Of a stretch of DNA of 64,000 nt, positions 13,078-24,690 are shown piece after piece (the first letter of the stretch is position 1; each line of letters starts with the position of its first letter). Location: contig OZ237767.1 in assembly GCA_965178125.1 (NCBI GenBank), forward strand, positions 248,001 through 312,000, in the 5' to 3' direction. The translations under genes were made by a program, and so were the position numbers. A model generated the notes under the pieces. That model was not told the DNA's origin. It searched no databases and saw only the letters and a list, made by a program, of their open reading frames with translations. This DNA comes from Bilabrum cf. latius (Eukaryota > Bigyra: Bicosoecida > Bigyra > Bicosoecida).

Positions 13078-16000
13078 ATGGAGCACACACCGGTACAAAG
13101 CAATCGCTCACCAAGTGCTGTATCGTACGTGGGCCAAGGCCTTGGATACATTTGGTGGTGTAACTCTTTGGCATGCAATGTCTTGTTGCGCATTCTTTAT
13201 GCGGGCGTGGTGTGCGCAGTCTTAATCTGCTCATCGCTGGCCGCTGCAACGGCATGTTACGCAGTCGCGTATTACTTGACCGTTCCAAAGCTCTTGCATT
13301 AGTTTGAAGTGGAGCTACAAGCCATGCCAGACCTACATAATGAGGCGCAGGCATGCTCCGATGCCTCTTGGCTGTACCAGAGCACATTCGCCGCGGTTGC
13401 GAAATAGTCCCACAGCGAAGCCTTCATGGTGGGACTGGCTGCTCACGCAGCTAGTTCACCGTCCGATGATCTGGTGGCTATGGATAAAACCCCCAGCGGT
13501 AGTGAAACTTTGCACCGGTAGTTGCAAGAGCCCGGCAGCACGCTCGGCTCCATCGAGGCGGCCGCACTTGCTCGCATCGGTACAGGCGCGCCGTACGGAA
13601 ACCCGCCGAGTATGCTCCGGTCCGCAGTAGCACCGGCACTACCCAAGTGCCTTGCCATCGCGAGCAGAGAATCAGCCCGACGAGGCTTCGAGGCGGGCGT
13701 GGCCCGAGCCAAGGATCGATCCAGTAGCGAGTGGCAAAGGCACGGAGCAGGGAGGCTGCTGCACCCAAGGCGCTCGCAACACCAGCAACTGAATCAGCAG
13801 CAACTGAATCAGCAGCACCTAAATCAGCAGCGACTTGGCGAGTCGCGGACAGCTCCCGCCTTGGATACACGAACCTCAATGGTGGACAGGGGGCAGAGGC
13901 CACAGCCAACATCAGCATCTGCCGATGGCACGCCGGAGAAAAGAGAAGGAGAAGGGGCAGCGCCGCTGCGGCAAGAGGCCAGCCAAAGCATTGAAGCTTC
14001 GAAGCTGCAGCGCGGTCCGCCTCTTGGTATGGATTCGGCCGATATGACGCCTCAGACGCAGCTGCACGACACCGAAGGCTCAAGTGACAACCAGACGGAG
14101 GTATGGCGCTGTGGACCGGGGCCGTCAGTGTCCGCACAAACCTAGGGGTTGAGGACGGAGGCATGCCGATCCGAGAGGGCGATAGGATCCATGCAGGACC
14201 AACCTAGCGGTAGCGATGAAGGCCGCGCGGCAGATTCCGAGCAGGACAGCCATGCGCTTGGCGGTGAGGGCGATGAAGTTGAATCGGGTCGCACTGGTTT
14301 CAGTTGGAAAAAGCTGGGTCCGCGGGCAATGGATGCTGCAGCTGCCATAGGAGGAAGCATATGGCGGGCCCTAGCACAGCTGGCTACGGCATTAGGATGG
14401 GTCCTCACCGGAAGTGCGCACGTGCTGTGGGTCTTTGGCTCTTGGCTTTGGCACGCTCTGAGCTGGATGTTTCGGTGGATAGGCAGCGTCGCTGGGAGCC
14501 TCCTTGGGCTTGTGGTCCGCTGGAATGACAGCTACCCGCCCATGGACCTGGGACTCGACGAAGCTGCAGTGCACGGTGGTGCTGCAGGGGAGCACGCTGC
14601 CGCGGCCGGCCCCGCGGCATCGCCGGCTGTGAGCGGCGAGGAGGTCTTCGCGGCTGCTGCGCTCTTCGCACCCGCCGGCTCGCTGAGCGCTCTGGTTCCG
14701 CTAAGGCAGGGAGGCGCCGCGCATGGAGCTGGGTTTGAGCCGACACCGCTGATTGGCGGCGATGCAGCGCGATTCCGGGATGGCGTGCTGGTGGAGAACC
14801 AGCCGTACGACGTCAGTGTCGTCCTGTGGGTGCAGTCATACGATGCCGTGGAGGGGGGGGCCGACAGTACCATGGGCCATGCAGGGGGGTAGTACAACCA
14901 GTTTGGGGGCGGCGGAGTTTCGGCGGGTGGTGCGAGTGACGGACCGTCTCACTGGGGTGATTCAGGCGGGTATCATCCGCCAAGAGGCCAGTGGGGCGGA
15001 TACCAGGCGCATGGCGGGGGCTTCGTCGTGCAGGTGGAGCTGCTTGACACGAGAGGCAGGATCGTGGGTCGGTGTAGCCAGCGAGTGGTGGTCCCCAAGG
15101 AGTGGTTTCTGGTGAGGGTGGTCAAACAGGCCGTGCTGCTCGTCCCCATGGTGCTTGGCGTGGTGGAGGACAGCGGCAGGCGGATCGAGGTCAGCTGCAT
15201 GGAGAACGTGCAGGCGTCGGGGGGGAGTGGCGGGGGGGGTGCTGCCGCCGGGTATGCTCGTGTGAGCGTGTCCCGGCCAGACGTGGCCATTGTGGGCTCC
15301 TTTGTGGAAGCAAGGGCGAGGCTCTCTGGTCTGCAGTGGATGATGCACGAGTGGTTCGTTGCATCGTTCCTCTTCGGGGTGTTTCAGTTCGCGTCTTGCT
15401 TTGCTTGCGTGGGCTGCGTCGGGTGCGCGTATGCGCACGCAATTCTGGTGCCCATGGCGGGTCAGACATTCTTGCCTGATGAGCTTAGTCAGCTTGCGGG
15501 CGGGGATCCCGGGGGCTCTGGCGGGTTCAGTTTTGTTGGGGGAGGGGGTCGCTCCACAGATGGCGGGGGGTTTGCGGGTCGCTTACGGCGGGGCGGGGAC
15601 AGTGGCTCTGCTGGCGAACGTTCGGTGGGCCTACGTGATAGGCTGTTATCCGACTCAGGGTTGCACTGGGAGGCTGGCAGTGACTCAGGCGGAGAGGGGC
15701 AAGGTGCAGACGATGTTCCGTCAGGGAGCATGGGCAGGACCAGGGGCGGGGGCAGGGGGGGGAGGAGGGGGCGAGGTGGAGCGAGCAGTGGTAGTGATGC
15801 AGGGAGGGTGGATCCATGGGAGCTTCCGCCGGATGATGACGAAGCTGGGCTGATAGGCGAGGAAGATGACAAGGAAGGGGAAAGTGAAGAAGAAGAAGAA
15901 GAAGAAGAAGAAGAAGAAGAAGAAGAAGAAGAAAGGGGGGTGCGGGGCTGGAGTGGCGGGCAGCGGGCAAGCGGCGGTCGCACCACTGGCAGCGATGCAA

Positions 16001-16242
16001 TTTCCGGTGAAGGGACTGTGCGTTGGTCGGGTGCATCGCGTGGTGATGCTTCGGGTGCGGATCCGGGGGCTGATACCACTCGGGCTGAGCTGCCGGGCAC
16101 TGAGCTTCTGGTTGGGCTGTAGACGGTGGACGAGGACCGCGCGGCTGACCGCGGAGGGGTTGAAGGAGAAGGTTCCATGGTGCAAGATGACTCGGATGGA
16201 TCGGATAAGGAGCAGGACGAAGAGGCGGCATTAGGCGTGTGA
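13078..16242 (+). CDS. Seipin-like ER membrane protein
   Basis: With TAG as Gln the frame runs unbroken from ATG 13078 to TGA 16240-16242, 1,054 residues. A first hydrophobic segment (about residues 35-65) precedes a low-complexity Gln/Ser/Ala region. A second hydrophobic block (around 14340-14520) is followed by the seipin-like lumenal core: ENQPYDVSVVLWVQS, then GGFVVQVELLDTRG, with beta-strand spacing up to VSVSRPDVAIV. A last membrane segment (EWFVASFLFGVFQFASC) follows, then a very acidic tail with a run of about 16 Glu encoded by GAA repeats. Seipins sit at ER-lipid droplet contacts and shape droplet formation (family knowledge). The assignment rests on motif order and flanking membrane segments. 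The long N-terminal extension is unusual, and an unrecognised intron there cannot be ruled out. Confidence 0.55.
15886..15933 (+). repeat. (GAA)n microsatellite encoding poly-Glu
   Basis: Sixteen tandem GAA triplets lie in frame in the acidic C-terminal tail of the seipin-like protein, encoding an uninterrupted Glu run. Such a tract can vary in length between alleles. Confidence 0.9.
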
Positions 16243-16387
16243 AGCGATGCCGTTCTGTCCCCTTTCGAAAGCGGTTCCGGTCTTCAGACGACAAACAGTC
16301 CGCACCCGTTTGAGCGCAAAAGGAGTCGCTAGTTGGACAATGCGTGGCAACTGAATAGCTCAATTCGTTAGAAGATACATTGCTCCC

Positions 16388-19300
16388 ATGTCATAGCCGG
16401 CCGCTGGAGCCGGATCGCAGTCCGATGCTACGCCTGAGGGATTCCTTCGGCTCTGCCACGCCATTCAGACTGGTGGGCACGCTGAGGCGCAGGAAAGGTT
16501 GGCCGCCTTGTAGCTACATCCTGATGCAATGAAACTAGCTAGGGCGATTTTAGGTGAGATGGAGGTGACGCTTGTTGCTCCTAACCTGAACGTAGTTGTA
16601 GCATGGTTCCATCGATACAACGATGCATCGTCGCGCCTCCGCAGAGCGAAAATGTGACCCGAATGTGCACGTCATGGCGGCTGTACTGCTGCGAGAAGCT
16701 GCCCTCCGGCGGTGGTCGAGCCTGCCGGTGGCAGCCCACCAGGACCTCAGGTCGTGGGCGGTTCGAACGATCGCCACCAACCCCGCTGGCCTGGACCCCA
16801 AGAGCATCCGACAGGTCATCGGCGTGCTCGCACGCTTCTGGAAGCGCGCATGGCTCGCAGAATCGCCTGCTGCTCGCGCTGTCGTGTTTCAGCACGCAGG
16901 CAAGCTGCTCCGCGACGGGAGCGATCACAGGCAGCAGGCGGGCGCGCACCTGCTCGACTCTTTGCTCGGCGAATTTTCGAGCGCATCGGCGGGCGGCGGC
17001 GGCTCCGGCATGCCGTTTGAGTTCCACGCTAAGAGCGCGGCGGCGTTTGAGACGGACGGCCTGGGCCAGGCCTTTGATCTGGCTGTGGCGGCGCTGGCTG
17101 CTCTTGGCAAGCCACTCGCCGACCGCCTCAGGCCGCCCACCGGTTCCGCAGGCGCCGCGCATCGGGTCGGGTACCAGAGCAGGAGGGTCCCCGGCGGAGT
17201 GTCCCCGGCGTCGGTTGCAACCGTGTCGCTGCTGCTCCGATCGGTTGAGGCATGCCTCGACTGGAGGTTCGGATCCACGAGGCAGCACCTCGCCGCGGGC
17301 GGGGGCAGCGGAACCGGCGCCGCGATGGACGGGACGGACGAGTCGAGTCGTCTGCTGCGCCCCCCCACCGCCTGGAGGGACCGGATCACCGCCGCCGCGC
17401 TACCCCGCGTCCTCCTCGAGCTGCACTTCCGGTCTAGGCACGTCCTCGGTCTCGCCGTCCCGCGCATCGCACTGCGGTGCCTGACTCTGCTGTGCGGCCT
17501 CGCCGGTCCCTGCATCGAGGCACCCGCGGCCAGGGAACAGCACGCCAGGGGCTGCTGCACCGCCGTGCTGCGGCTGCTGCAAGACCCGCTGAGCCAGGCG
17601 GCGGAGCGGGAGGGCGGTGTGACGAGCGCGCAGCAGGTGTTTGGGGAGCCCTCCGTGGCCGAGTCCCACTGGTCCTATCGATCGGAGGCGTGCCTCGCGG
17701 CGGTGAAGCTGGTCGCAGGATCCGGAGCCGATGCGGTGCTCCGTACCGAGCAGGGGAGGGCGCTGCTTGCGACCATGGGTAAAGTATCAGTTGAACTGCA
17801 GGGGGAGCTGGTTGACTGCTCCAGGCACGCACTGGTGCTCGCATAGCGCCGGGCCATCCTCGAGAGTGGTGGTCGTGTTCCGCCTTTGGACACCCCCTCT
17901 AGAGCAGGCCTGCCCGCGTCCGGCAAAGACGAGGTGGCTTCCGTTGCGGACGCGGTGAAGCCCAGGGAGCTGCCCGCCAGTTTGACCACCCAAGCCTTGG
18001 TGGGAGGTGCCACCTCACCGAGTGCAGCCGCCTCCTCCTCCTCCTCCGGCGCATCCCCCGCCCCACTCGTCATACCCCCGGGCACGGACGAGGAACTCGC
18101 GGGCGACCTTCTCTAGCAATAGGCAGCCAACGCAAGGGAGTGCTCGGACAGGGCACTGCAGATGCTCGTCACATGCGTGGATCAGCACGCGGGGGCTGTA
18201 CGGGAGCGCATGTACGAAGAGTCCATGCGTGGCGGGGGCGGTGCAGGGGCCGTGTCCCGAACCCCGTTCGGTGGAGCGTCAAGCTGGGCAGGAGCATCAG
18301 CACCTGCACCGGCACCGGCTGGTCCGCCGTCCGAGCAGCAGGTGTGGGTGGCCGCCGTCAGAGATCCAGCCTTCACGGTGCTCGGCCAGGCTTCCGAGGC
18401 TCTGTGCGACGCCTACATGCGTGGCAAATTGCAGAGCTGCGCTTTGAACATGCGGGCGTCCATCGACGACAGCACGCCATATGAGGACCCCACAGAGGAG
18501 AGAGAGGAGCTCGAGAACTTCGCGGCGCTGGCCCGGGCGACCGCACCCGTCACCCTGCGGACATTGTGTTTCCTGATCGAGGCCGCGAGAGGGCGGCTGT
18601 AGCGGGCTGCCGGTGAGGCGGCCCGGGCGGCACAGAGCGGGTCTGGCGGCGCGGGTGCTGGTGCGGGAGCTGCCGGAGGGGGGAGCGGACCCACTGCAGA
18701 GGGCAGGGCGCGGGAGTCTCTGGAGCTGGACGTGGTGCACGAGAGCCTGTACTGGCTGCTGTCCATGGCGGGTCACGCTCTCGCTGACGACGACGGGCAC
18801 TCGTCATCATCGTTGTCGGCCGCTCGCGGGGAGGTCCCACCTCTGCTGAACGCACTGTCGAGTCAGGCGGCCAAGCGATGCAAGGCAGAGGCAAAGAGGA
18901 AGGCGGGGCAAGGGGCCCACCCGCGGTCCTACGGGCCGCAGGCCGAGAGAGACGCGGTTGCAACCGATCCGGTCGTGAGGCTGGTCGTGCTGTCCCTAGC
19001 GGTGACGTGTGACGAGTGCAAACGGGCGGGGCAGGGCGGTGCGGCGCAGGCGTTCGCGAGCCCCGTCCTTGCCGCCCGGTCGCTTTGGTTCTTGAGGCGT
19101 TGGTTCGGTGCGTACGCGTGCTCCGAGTCGGACGGGACGAGGCGTCGGTCCAGTCAGGAATCGAGCACGCTGCACGGTCTCTACGTTGCCGAGGAGCGGG
19201 AGGGTGAGGGGCCCCTGGGCACGCCTGCAGGAGCGAGGTCCGTGGTGTCATTCCTGGTGCGGGCCGCGGGCGTGGCTGCTTCGAGGTGGTGCGCGGAGGA

Positions 19301-20795
19301 AGAGGTGGTGGAGGAGGCAGTTGCTCTGCTCAAGTTGGTCGCAAGGGACGAGAGAGCCGGTGCGATCGCAGTGACTCGCCCGGAGTGGACCCAGCTCGTG
19401 CGGGCCACGTCAGCCATGGTGCGCGGCGGCATCGTCTCCGGTGGGGGCGCTGGCGGTGCACCAGGCGCCCCGCCGGCCGTCTTGAGCGGACTGCGAGGAC
19501 TGACACCAGAAGATCAGGGCGAGCTGCTCGCGGCAGTGGCCTCTGCGTCAGTCCACGTGGATCCGAGTCAGGCAGGCGCCTACCTCGGGCAGCTGCTGGG
19601 TCCGCTTGATGCGCAGATGAAGAAGGTCTGCAGCGAGGGTTACCTCAGGGGGGCCTTTGGGGGCGACGGGGGGCCGCTGGTCGAGCTGCACAGGGTGGTC
19701 AAACTGGCCATCGCGGTGGCGCGGGAGATCGGCGGGAAGCTCCGCAGCGAGCACTAGTCACACCTCGTGAACTGGGTGGGCGGGACGCTCGCTGTGATGA
19801 GAGCCAGCGCGGGGGCAGCTGCGGCGAGCTCGTATGATTCTGCGGATCTAGCTCTATCGTACTCTCACGAGTTGATCCGCACTGCGTTCGTGCCTATGGC
19901 GCCCGCCCTTGCCGTTCGTGCCGTTGGTGCGGTGGGGCAGGTCTTTGGGGAGTACGGGCGCGGGTTCCTCCAGCCGCTCGTGGGGTCGACGGGGGGTGCG
20001 GGGGGTCCCGGTGGCAGGCAGGCTGGATTGCTTGCGCGCAGGTTGCTCCGGCCCATGGGTCTTCTGGCTTGCATCGCCGAGCGAGAGGTGCTAGACCTCT
20101 CCTCCGAGGGGACTCCTTAGGAGCAGGAAGCCGCGGTGGAGGCAACCGGAGCGGCACTCCTTGGCGGACTGAGGCTGGTGCTTCCATGCATCGGTCCCAG
20201 TGTGTTGGAGGATGAGGCCACGAGGCAGGCTTTCCTGTCCATGGCGCAGCAGGCGGTAACCAATCACTCGGCGAAGCTGGTAGGCATGCCGCCGGCTGCG
20301 CTCGCCGCGCTCGTTGGAGCCATCGCATCGGCGCTTGCATCGCCGAGGACAGAGCTCGTGTCGAGCGCGATGTCAGCTCTGTACGACCTGGCTGAGTTTC
20401 ATGCGGGGGAGGTCAAGGGTGGTTCTGGGGAGGGTCCGCTTTCGTCACACCTGCGGGCCACGCCCGGGCTGCTGGGGCGACTGGTGGGCCCTGTGCTGGC
20501 TGCCGCCCTCCATCCAAGCCGTGCTACAGTGCTGGGCCCTAGGGCTTCCCAGCTGCTGCTGGCCATTGCTGTGTGCGACCCCGGGGGGTATCGCAAGGCG
20601 ATGGAGTTGGTCGCGCAGGGGTAGGGTTCGCCCACTCTGAGGGACCGTTTCATGCGCTCTGTGGGTAAGCTCATGAGCGGGGGCAGGCTTGGACTGGACA
20701 AGAAGAGCAGGGGAGAGTTCCGTGCTCGGTTCGAGCCGTTCTTGGCCGATGCGATGGGGTACGTGCGGCTGGAAGGAGGGCTTGCTAGGTACTGA
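16388..20795 (+). CDS. XPO4: Exportin-4-like karyopherin
   Basis: Exon 1 (16388-16553) and exon 2 (16645-20795) join across a 91-nt GT-AG intron to give 1,438 residues ending in TGA. The N-terminus has the importin-type helix AEAQERLAALQLHPDAMKLA. VLLREAALRRWSSL and then LLGEFSSAS followed by MPFEFHAKSAAAFE match my memory of exportin-4, where EFSSSS and a G(L/M)xxEFH block are characteristic. At least six in-frame TAG codons are bridged (for example 17844-17846, 18114-18116, 18600-18602, 19755-19757). Exportin-4 moves cargoes such as eIF5A across the nuclear envelope with Ran (family knowledge). It is longer than animal XPO4 (about 1,150) because of Gly/Ala/Ser-rich loops. The upstream neighbour is the seipin-like gene, 145 bp away on the same strand. 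Confidence 0.75.
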
Positions 20796-20986
20796 AGTCG
20801 TAAGGCGCACGCATTCCCCGCTTCAAGCGAGCCTCAGCGCGATGACAAGCAAGCTGCAAGCGCACACTGCAGTTCATGTTCAACTGCACTGCACTGTAGC
20901 ACCCCTTCCGATCGAGATTCATGCCCTGCCACACACACGAAGTCATTACTGATAAGATGCGCATTGCGTCTATTTGATAAATATTG

Positions 20987-23900
20987 ATGGCAACCAAGTT
21001 CAAGTCAGCGCTGCGGGCCGGCAGCGCTTCCGCTGCTGTTGCATTTAGGAAACTACGACCAACGTGGCTACAAGTTGCGTTTGCGGCAGCGGAGCCGGCT
21101 GTTAATCCACAGTTTCTGAAAACGATTGTACAGTCTACTGTATTTCTGTGGCAAGATGTCTCGACAAGAGATGCCCCAGCGCGTCACCTCATGAATTCGA
21201 TCTTGCCGAGGAAGAACAGGCGCGAGCAGCGACCAGGTGAAGTACCTGCATGTAGAGCCTTCACTTACAGTGGGTCATTCACGGGATCAGAAGACGTGCG
21301 CGTTGGCGCGCGATCAGCGCTTGCTGCCCGGAAGCATTGCCGGACTGCTGAGGTGAAGCGAGCTGCAATCTCCATATTGGATCAAGTTGACTTGCCCACA
21401 TACGACCACATTGTTGATCTATGTTAGCTGAAAAGTAAATGCGTTTCTTGCGCGTGCAAAGCCCGCTCGTAGAAGCGCGCCCATTCGTGCGCGTACGCAT
21501 CTTTCGGGAGGTCGCAGCAGCTGCACTTTGCAAGGTCACTGCTGGCCCGGGGCCGATTGAAGCCTAATGCTAAAGGAGACAAGCTCGCTGTCCACACCAG
21601 AGACCAAAAGCGCCTGCTGCGTAATTTGGTCGAGTTTTTGCTGCGCGAGCAGCATGGCAGCTGGATCACGTCACAGATGGGTGAGCAGTCCATCCTCGAG
21701 CACTTGCTCCGGGCAGATCTTGTCAAAGAATCGGCCCAGTTCGTAAAATTCCGCGGCCAGAGCGCTCTAAACTCATACGCTCGAATACGGATCGCTGTCT
21801 TGCAGCAGGCACCCGGGAAAGTGTTTCGAGACGTGCGGCATCTGGTGGCAGCGCAGCGGCAGTTGCTGCTTGCTTCCCCTGCACATGACGAATCAAAACC
21901 AGCTGTAACGAAGATAGTGGCTCTTGGTACTGGATCGAACGCAAGCCAGAAAGAAACCGTACGAGCCTGGATGTAGGACGGCGACCATTATTTTTCTCCC
22001 ATTTCAGGCATGATGAATCAAGCGGAACCGCTCCAGTGCCCGTACTGGCTTCGAGCACAGGCAGCCGCAGCCCCGATGCGATACGCGAGCAGATTGGACT
22101 GCCCTGATCTTCTGATGACAAACTGTCTGCATATGGCTGAGACGATGGGCGGTAGTGGCCTCGTGCAGCAGTCGCCCTCGGAGCACCTGCTCGGGCCTTC
22201 TGACAGTGCTCACTCAAGGCTTCTGCTCGCATTCCTGAGCAGCCCATCGCTATGCACCTGCCAGCTCCAGTCCACGCACGGTGCTGGTGCTCGTCCTCCT
22301 GTAGACGATAGTGAGCATATAGAGGAATGCGCAGGAACCTGCCTGGGTGTCGGAGTTGGCTTGGTGCAGCATGGCAGCAGCGCACCCGCTTCCCCGGGTG
22401 GTGACCCGCCGCACGCAACTGTAGGCTCCTCTGACGAGTTACTACCCGCTGGTGACGATTGGCTGCTGCCAGCATTTGCTCGGAAGCGATACATGGAGGC
22501 TGGACTGCACCCGCTCCCGATCGAGTGCGGGCTGAGGGTGGCCGTGCGGCACGCCCTGGGGATGCTTGTGAGGGCTTTGGATGGAAGTCAGCCAGAGGGT
22601 GATTTCTGGGAGCGATGGAGCGGTGTTGTCGCGTCGGTGTCTTTGTCTGCATCTGCTGGTGTGACAAGTGAGGTAGGTGCCTCCTCTGGCTGTGGGATCA
22701 CAATGGCGTGGATGGCCAGCGGCGCCATTAGGGCCAAGCTACGATTCGTGGTGGAGAGCGGCTACACGATTGCTGGTGCCGATGGTGCCGATGGTGCTGC
22801 ACGATGTGGGGATGGTGACAGCATGGAGGAGGTGCTGACCGCTATTCTACGAGCGTATTTGCCAGCAACGCATCATGCAGCACGGTCGGATTCAAGCGCC
22901 AGCTCCCTTGATGTTCTAGAGCGCGATGCATTGGCATGGGAGCTCATGCAACTTGACAGGGAATACTCGGAAGAATATTGCAGGGAACATACTTCGGAAT
23001 TGAATCATCAGGATGTGCCCAGAGCTGCGCAGCTGGCTCATTTAAAGCGGGGTGCGGATCATTTAAAGGGGGGTGCGGATCAGCCCGGCCGTTGTGAACT
23101 GCCCGCAGTGGAATGGGTCTCAGGACCTGGGCCAGTCTCTCGGCTGGCAGCGTGGCTCGGCTCCGATCGGGTGAGACATCTACCGATCGGATTCGACGGT
23201 GAGTGGGCACCCAGGGGTGTGTTCCTCAGGCATGAGTGGTCGCACGAGGCCGGTCCTACTGCGCTCAGCGTGCTGTCCCTGGCTGTCGGCAGGAGGGTGT
23301 TCCTGGTCGATGTGGACAGCGTGGGGCGTCGGTTGGGAGCATGTGCGAGCGGCTCGTCTGGCGAGCAGGGCAGCAGCGAGCACCCGGTTGCAACCGACCT
23401 GCTCCTGTCCGTGTTCCACCCAGGTAGGCTCTGCTGCGTGGCTTTCTCGGCGGGGGGTGATTTGAGCGCGCTCAGGAAGGCTGTTCCCAAGGCCATCCGG
23501 GCCGTGGAAATCGGCGAGGGCGAGGACAAGCAGAGGCACAGGGGCGATTTGGATGATGATCCGAAATTGGCCGATGGTGATACGCAGCACACCGACACGC
23601 CGGTGCTAGCCGGCAGCCGTGGACTGCAGGACAGCACCACCAGAAAGTATCCTGCGGCATCCAAAGAAAGCATGGTTGGCCATGGCTTGGATGACGAGTG
23701 CGTCTAGGCCGCCGGCCGTCTGCTGGGGCCACAGGGCCGGCGCTGGAGGCTGGTGGACCTGGCGCCGCGCAGTTCGTTTGCGGAACCTGCTAGGAGTCGC
23801 TGGGCGGAGGCCGAGGGGCTGACCGAGCCTTCTGGCGTTAGCCAGGCCCGTGGGGCCCAGTCTCTTCGCGCGGTGGTGCATCGCGTGCTGGGCCGTGCGC

Positions 23901-24040
23901 TGGACAAGCATTGGACCTCGAGTGACTGGGCCAGGCGGCCGCTGCTGAGGGAGCAGGCCGAGTATGCCGCGATGGACTCGTGGGTGCTTCTGCAGCTGGT
24001 GGAGAGGGCATTTGGAGCAAAACATACGCCCAGTGAATGA
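20987..24040 (+). CDS. mut-7/EXD3-type 3'-5' exonuclease (DEDDy)
   Basis: The frame is open from ATG 20987 to TGA 24038-24040 (1,017 residues) when TAG is Gln. The N-terminal half is alpha-helical with no motif I can name apart from likeness to the helical part of mut-7/EXD3 proteins. The C-terminal part is an RNase D-like exonuclease: exo I IGFDGEW (Asp and Glu), exo II within VAFSAGGDLSAL (Asp), and exo III EYAAMDSW (Tyr and Asp), which makes it DEDDy. LRAVVHRVLGRALDKHW fits the helix before exo III. A low-complexity insert of about 90 residues separates exo II from exo III. A 21-nt tandem duplication near 23041-23080 repeats the peptide HLKxGAD. Likely role: RNA 3'-end trimming; the substrate cannot be read from sequence. 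Introns inside the N-terminal half cannot be excluded. Confidence 0.68.
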
Positions 24041-24147
24041 TGACTGCGACAGAACAACCAGATGGTGCGATCATTCGAATGATGTGTGCGGCAGCTGCAC
24101 TGCCTTGTAGCACGCCCTTGACCACGTCGGCAGTCAGTCTAGCCAGC

Positions 24148-24552
24148 ATGCTAAGGAGCTCGATCACAAGATTGATTCGTCCCATCGCACGTACTTCGTT
24201 TAGGTAGCTGGCGACTGACACAAAGAAAGCGAGACCGAAAAGGTACGGACAGGCCTTGTACGAAGAGAAGGTTAGCAAAGGCTACAAGCGATTCCTGGTG
24301 CTATTCTATTTTACGTCGCCTATAGTTGCGGGCTACTTCGTCATGAAGTATAGTATGAATTTTGCGTAGTCAAAATACCAGTCTGGAATGGAGGACCTGA
24401 TTGAGAAAGCAGAACGTGAGGCGGAGGCCAGGGAGGCACTGAACGAGGTTTCGGGAAGGCGGGAACGAACAAACAGGATAACAGAATTCAGATAGGCAGT
24501 AACTGGTACGTAGGCGAACAGTGCCAGCGGCGACGACTTGCATCGATAGTGA
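24148..24552 (+). CDS. Small single-pass membrane protein with mitochondrial-type presequence
   Basis: 134 residues, visible only when TAG is read as Gln: TAG codons occur at six places in the frame and the stop is TGA at 24550-24552. The N-terminus MLRSSITRLIRPIARTSF is rich in Arg and Ser and lacks acidic residues, like a mitochondrial targeting presequence. A basic stretch (KKARPKRYGQALYEEK) and one membrane helix (FLVLFYFTSPIVAGYFVM) follow, then a charged helix. The pattern fits a small inner-membrane protein or respiratory-complex accessory subunit, but I cannot name the family. It starts 108 bp after the exonuclease stop on the same strand and ends 139 bp from the stop of the convergent membrane-protein gene. 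Confidence 0.55.
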
Positions 24553-24690
24553 CAGTTTGTATCTGCTCGTGCATCCAACCAACATACGGCAAAGAGGCGC
24601 TGCTAAGCGTAGCATGCCTGGCAATAAGTCGCGCGTAAAAGCGTGCTCCAAGTTGGTTCATATTATTACCACGGGGCTCACGCGCCAGTT

